Below, in pieces: positions 41,789 to 44,147 of a DNA stretch of 44,147 nucleotides (position 1 is the stretch's first letter; the number at the start of each line of letters is the position of its first letter). The notes below the pieces were generated by a model. The model was not told the DNA's origin and made no database searches. It worked only from the letters and a program-made list of their open reading frames with translations. Source of the stretch: an uncultured Clostridia bacterium (lineage in GTDB: Bacteria; Bacillota; Clostridia; Oscillospirales; QAMX01); assembly GCA_944376195.1 (NCBI GenBank), contig CALWBW010000019.1, positions 1-44,147 of the forward strand, written 5' to 3'. The position numbers were made by a program, and so were the translations under genes.

Positions 41789-42016
41789 ATGTATAACCGA
41801 ATCAGGAATTTAAGAGAAGACAGGGATTTATCACAAAAACAACTTGCGGAGATGCTTTCCATCCATCAGACGACGTATTCCGATTATGAACTTGGTCACT
41901 TAAATATACCCATTCCGATTCTCTGCAAACTGGCGGATTTTTACGAGACTAGCGTAGATTATCTGCTTGAGCGGACGGATAATCCCATTCCCTATGAAAA
42001 AGCAGGGCATTCTTAA
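41789..42016 (+). CDS. XRE-family transcriptional regulator
   Basis: The 75-residue protein is essentially one Cro/CI-type helix-turn-helix (RIRNLREDRDLSQKQLAE, TTYSDYELGH) with the typical VDYLL ending. The ATG at 41789 has GAGGTGG upstream; a TTG ten codons earlier lacks one. The start of the hairpin repeat overlaps its end within a few bases. Confidence 0.85.
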   Translation: MYNRIRNLREDRDLSQKQLAEMLSIHQTTYSDYELGHLNIPIPILCKLADFYETSVDYLLERTDNPIPYEKAGHS

Positions 42017-42020
42017 AAGC

Positions 42021-42191
42021 ATTTCAAAACCCCATTTCTTTTGCGGAAAAGAAACGGGGTTTTGTATCCCCAAAGAAAGCCGCGAGGGAGGGGAGAACCG
42101 GCGCGCAAGACGGCCGGCACCCTCCCCTCCCTCGACCCACCCCTCCAGAAGGATGCGGCGCGGGAACCACGTTATGCGTGTAGTAAGTAGA
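42021..42191 (+). repeat. 171-bp hairpin repeat, copy 2
   Basis: This is the second copy of the 40737-40907 unit, with the same two hairpins and the same length. Its right end encodes on the minus strand the SLOG tail RVYLLHA-stop, and the sequence just beyond (to ~42226) resembles a diverged version of the gene's first codons (AIIEPR against AIIGSR). It is therefore another deletion derivative. Confidence 0.88.
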
Positions 42192-42228
42192 CCCGGTATT
42201 TCTTGGTTCGATTATCGCAGGAATCTTC

Positions 42229-42434
42229 CCGTCCCTCCGGAAGGATGCGGCGCGCTTTTCGGGGAGATTCCAAAGAGGGGACTCCCTCTTTGGCCGTTTC
42301 AAGGGGTCCGGGGGAAATCGGAATCCCCCGGCCGCCTTTTTCTTGGGAGGGCAGGAACCGTTTCTTTTTGGCGGCGCAAAAAGAAATGGTTCCTGAAAAT
42401 CCCCCTTTTTCCACCGCCATGGGGGAAAAGGAAA
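42229..42434. repeat. run of long hairpins without a gene
   Basis: Beyond a further copy of CCCTCCGGAAGGATGCGGCGCG, three large inverted repeats follow in a row: CCAAAGAGGG with its complement (~42270-42293), CCGGGGGA with TCCCCCGG (~42309-42332), and AGGAACCGTTTCTTTTT with an imperfect complement (~42353-42395). Open frames here exist only because of repeat composition. No protein is called. Confidence 0.7.
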
Positions 42435-42466
42435 CCCCCAAAACCAATGGTTTTGGGGGTGTTTTT
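42435..42466. terminator. bidirectional terminator
   Basis: An 11-bp stem (CCCCCAAAACC with GGTTTTGGGGG, AAT loop) followed by TGTTTTT. It ends the minus-strand LysR gene and closes the hairpin run. Confidence 0.8.
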
Positions 42467-42477
42467 ATGAAACCGTT

Positions 42478-43395
42478 TTATATAGGTTTAAATCGATTGA
42501 CTTCTTCCATGAACAAACGATCCAGATCCGTCAAACGATACCCTTTTCTGTAAATTAACATGTCCCGGTAAACTTTCTGATTGGCCGGACACTGACGCTG
42601 TACCAGACCGAATCGCTCCAAACTAGGTGCCGGGATGGGCGAAACCCACATAAACGTATTCGGGTTCCCACTCAAAAGTTCCATCTGTGAGCCGCGCTCG
42701 AAGACAAAAATCCGCTTATCCACAAATTCCGAAAGCTCCGCCTTCTTTGCGTCCAACTGCGGCAGGGAAGGGACGAACGGGTCTGCATGCGCAATCTCCA
42801 CATAGTCCGCCAGATCGGGCAATTCAATGGTTTCCTTTTCCGCCAGCGGACTCTTCTCGGACATCACAAGAACATAGGAAAACTCCATAATCAGTTCGCT
42901 TGCCAGACCTTTTTCGTAAAGTTCCGTTTTAAAATGCTGCTCAAAGGGCTTTTGATACCGCAAAATACCCAGTTTATAGTCCGCCTGCAAAATGTTATTG
43001 ATAACCCGCAGGGAATTGGTCTCCTTATAAATCAATTCTGCGGGTTTTGTCAGGTCAAGCTTTTTGGAAAACTCCGTAAAAGCGGAGGAAATGTAACTCG
43101 CACGCGGGACGGAAATGGAAAAACTCTGTTTTCCCGTCCGTGCATTCTGATACAGCGCCTCCACCTCGTCAATCTGCGCCAGAATCTTTTTGGCGTATTG
43201 CAGAAACTCCTCGCCCTGGGGGGTGACGGTAATTCCCTTCGAGGTACGCCGGAATATGGTAATGCCGAGGGATTCTTCCAACTCACGGATCGCACGGCTC
43301 AGATTCGGCTGCGCCATAAACAAATTTTCCGCCGCCCGGTTAATCGAACGCGTTTTTTCCACTTCCACGGCATACTTCAAATGCAAAATATTCAT
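42478..43395 (-). CDS. LysR-family transcriptional regulator
   Basis: The 305 residues have the N-terminal winged helix (LHLKYAVEVEKTRSINRAAENL, shown by its AAENLFMAQPNLSRAIRELE core) and a periplasmic-binding-protein-like effector domain (~90-295). Length is normal. AAAAGGAA precedes the ATG at 43395; ten extra codons upstream lack a ribosome site. There is no divergent target gene next to it, so its regulon is unknown. Confidence 0.92.
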   Translation of the reverse strand: MNILHLKYAVEVEKTRSINRAAENLFMAQPNLSRAIRELEESLGITIFRRTSKGITVTPQGEEFLQYAKKILAQIDEVEALYQNARTGKQSFSISVPRASYISSAFTEFSKKLDLTKPAELIYKETNSLRVINNILQADYKLGILRYQKPFEQHFKTELYEKGLASELIMEFSYVLVMSEKSPLAEKETIELPDLADYVEIAHADPFVPSLPQLDAKKAELSEFVDKRIFVFERGSQMELLSGNPNTFMWVSPIPAPSLERFGLVQRQCPANQKVYRDMLIYRKGYRLTDLDRLFMEEVNRFKPI

Positions 43396-43574
43396 ACAAA
43401 TTCCTTTTCCGATTCCCGGCTTCACCAGGTACTACACCATACTCTTTCTCTTATATTTTTACCATATTCCAAGCCCTTTTGCAACCACCTAAAAAAACCG
43501 CCCCATAAGGTAGCTACTCATAAAACAGTATCAACAACTAACTGAAACAGGGTAGCTGCCAAACGGGTTGCAAC

Positions 43575-43617
43575 AAAAAGTGGGCAAGTGGTAAACAACC
43601 TCTTGCCCACTTTTTTT
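43575..43617. terminator. bidirectional terminator
   Basis: A 14-bp stem (AAAAAGTGGGCAAG with CTTGCCCACTTTTT) with a 13-base loop and a T7 tail. Confidence 0.9.
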
Positions 43618-43674
43618 CTGTATGAAAAATAGGATTACACTCTTGCTTTAATAGCCGTTTATAGCCGTATATTG

Positions 43675-43703
43675 TTGAAGACTATGGGAAAATGTGCTAT
43701 AAT
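43675..43703 (+). promoter_or_regulatory. sigma-A promoter of the OLD-type gene
   Basis: TTGAAG (43675-43680), 17-base spacer, perfect TATAAT (43698-43703). The ~130-base leader contains the hairpin GTCCTGCC-GAAA-GGCAGGAC (43804-43823). Confidence 0.85.
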
Positions 43704-43846
43704 AAATTATAATACTCTTTTTTGCAACAAGTGAAAAGTGACATCGTACAGCAAAGCCTTTCTAAAATTATCTGAATGGCAGCTATGCAAGGTAAACGTA
43801 TGTGTCCTGCCGAAAGGCAGGACGTTATTTATAAGGAGCATTATTT

Positions 43847-44113
43847 ATGCGTATTAAAAAAGTAAAAATTAAAAACTATAAGCTGTTTCAAGATTTTACT
43901 ATGTCTTTTAATGATGATCTAAACATAATTGTCGGCGATAATGAAGCAGGAAAATCCACACTTTTAGAAGCGATAGGATTAGCCTTAACCGCACAAATTG
44001 CTGGAAGAAGTATACAGTATGAGTTGTCCCCGTTTTTGTTTAACATGGGCGTAGTTAAAAAATACATTGATGGCGCCGGGAGATCGCGACCATATTTTGT
44101 CGGGAGTATTTAA
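43847..44113 (+). pseudogene. OLD-family ATPase/nuclease gene, N-terminal part, interrupted
   Basis: The first ~74 residues match the N-terminus of OLD-type (overcoming lysogenization defect) ATP-dependent nucleases: KKVKIKNYKLFQDF, then Walker A GDNEAGKST (lysine 36) and a typical YELSPFLFN. OLD proteins usually exceed 500 residues and act in phage defence or DNA repair. Here similarity stops near residue 74 (about base 44070) and the frame ends at 44113. The DNA is far AT-richer than the main chromosome. AAGGAGCATT precedes the ATG. The remainder may lie beyond an insertion, outside the window. Confidence 0.7.
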
Positions 44114-44147
44114 CCAATTTTTGTCGGCGACCCCCAGAGCTAGTAGA

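Larger units (their letters stand above)
43396..43846. other. intergenic region before the OLD-type gene
   Basis: 451 AT-rich bases without a gene. It holds a direct repeat of GGTAGCT (43509 and 43551), a bidirectional terminator (43575-43615), a strong promoter (43675-43703) and a small GAAA-loop hairpin (43804-43823) just before the next ribosome site. Confidence 0.6.

Noticed and set aside
40737-42191. repeated units considered as a CRISPR array or an insertion sequence with its own transposase
   Set aside because: Only two full copies exist, 1.28 kb apart, with no spacers and no transposase gene inside.
41967-42470. 167-codon open frame through the hairpin region
   Set aside because: Its sequence is produced by the repeats, a similar shadow occurs in the other repeat copy, and it lacks a ribosome site.

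Overview
The window is a GC-rich (high-50s % by eye) stretch of bacterial chromosome, most likely from a strictly anaerobic Bacillota (class Clostridia, Oscillospirales- or Christensenellales-like). The grounds are a clostridial-order rnfCDGEAB operon, a Rex repressor next to a bifunctional AdhE, the non-mevalonate genes ispD/ispF behind a CarD-type regulator, strong AGGAGG ribosome sites and sigma-A promoters. No rRNA or tRNA gene was seen. Genus and species cannot be told from the sequence alone.

Layout. 1-3.9 kb: the end of an MFS transporter and two tandem paralogous esterases. 3.9-5.3 kb: purA. 5.4-11.4 kb: a surface and signalling block with a secreted protein, a decayed coding remnant, an OmpR-type response regulator, a repeat-rich membrane-anchored surface protein on the opposite strand, and a large multi-TM histidine kinase. 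11.4-14.3 kb: ahcY, an APH-fold kinase and a phosphopantetheinyl transferase. 14.4-17.1 kb: an MBOAT/AlgI acyltransferase with its DHHW/AlgJ-like partner. 17.1-23.3 kb: the Rnf ion-pumping ferredoxin:NAD oxidoreductase plus a membrane-anchored protein. 23.3-29.3 kb: rnhA, an amidohydrolase, ispF, ispD, carD, ung, yifB and a probable structured RNA leader. 29.3-34.7 kb: a minus-strand run with pncC-type cinA, thiI and a cysteine desulfurase (sulfur relay to tRNA), a zinc-ribbon membrane protein and a D-2-hydroxyacid dehydrogenase. 34.8-36.3 kb: small genes. 36.4-40.6 kb: the rex-adhE-kinase operon behind a Rex operator and a second, unexplained palindrome.

40.6-44.1 kb is accessory DNA: long hairpin repeats, a small SLOG-fold gene diverging from a ribbon-helix-helix gene, a deleted copy of the same SLOG gene diverging from an XRE regulator (each pair with palindromic operators in between), a LysR regulator, and the start of an OLD-type ATPase gene that is broken near the window edge, perhaps by a mobile element.

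How the genes fit together. Rnf, Rex and AdhE together describe fermentative redox control: Rnf couples ferredoxin and NADH to an ion gradient, AdhE consumes NADH, and Rex senses NADH/NAD. Cysteine desulfurase and ThiI form a persulfide relay. The kinase, response regulator and two exported proteins look like one envelope-sensing locus. The best candidates for something undescribed are the duplicated SLOG/DNA-binding divergent modules, the structured leader of yifB, and the palindrome in front of rex.
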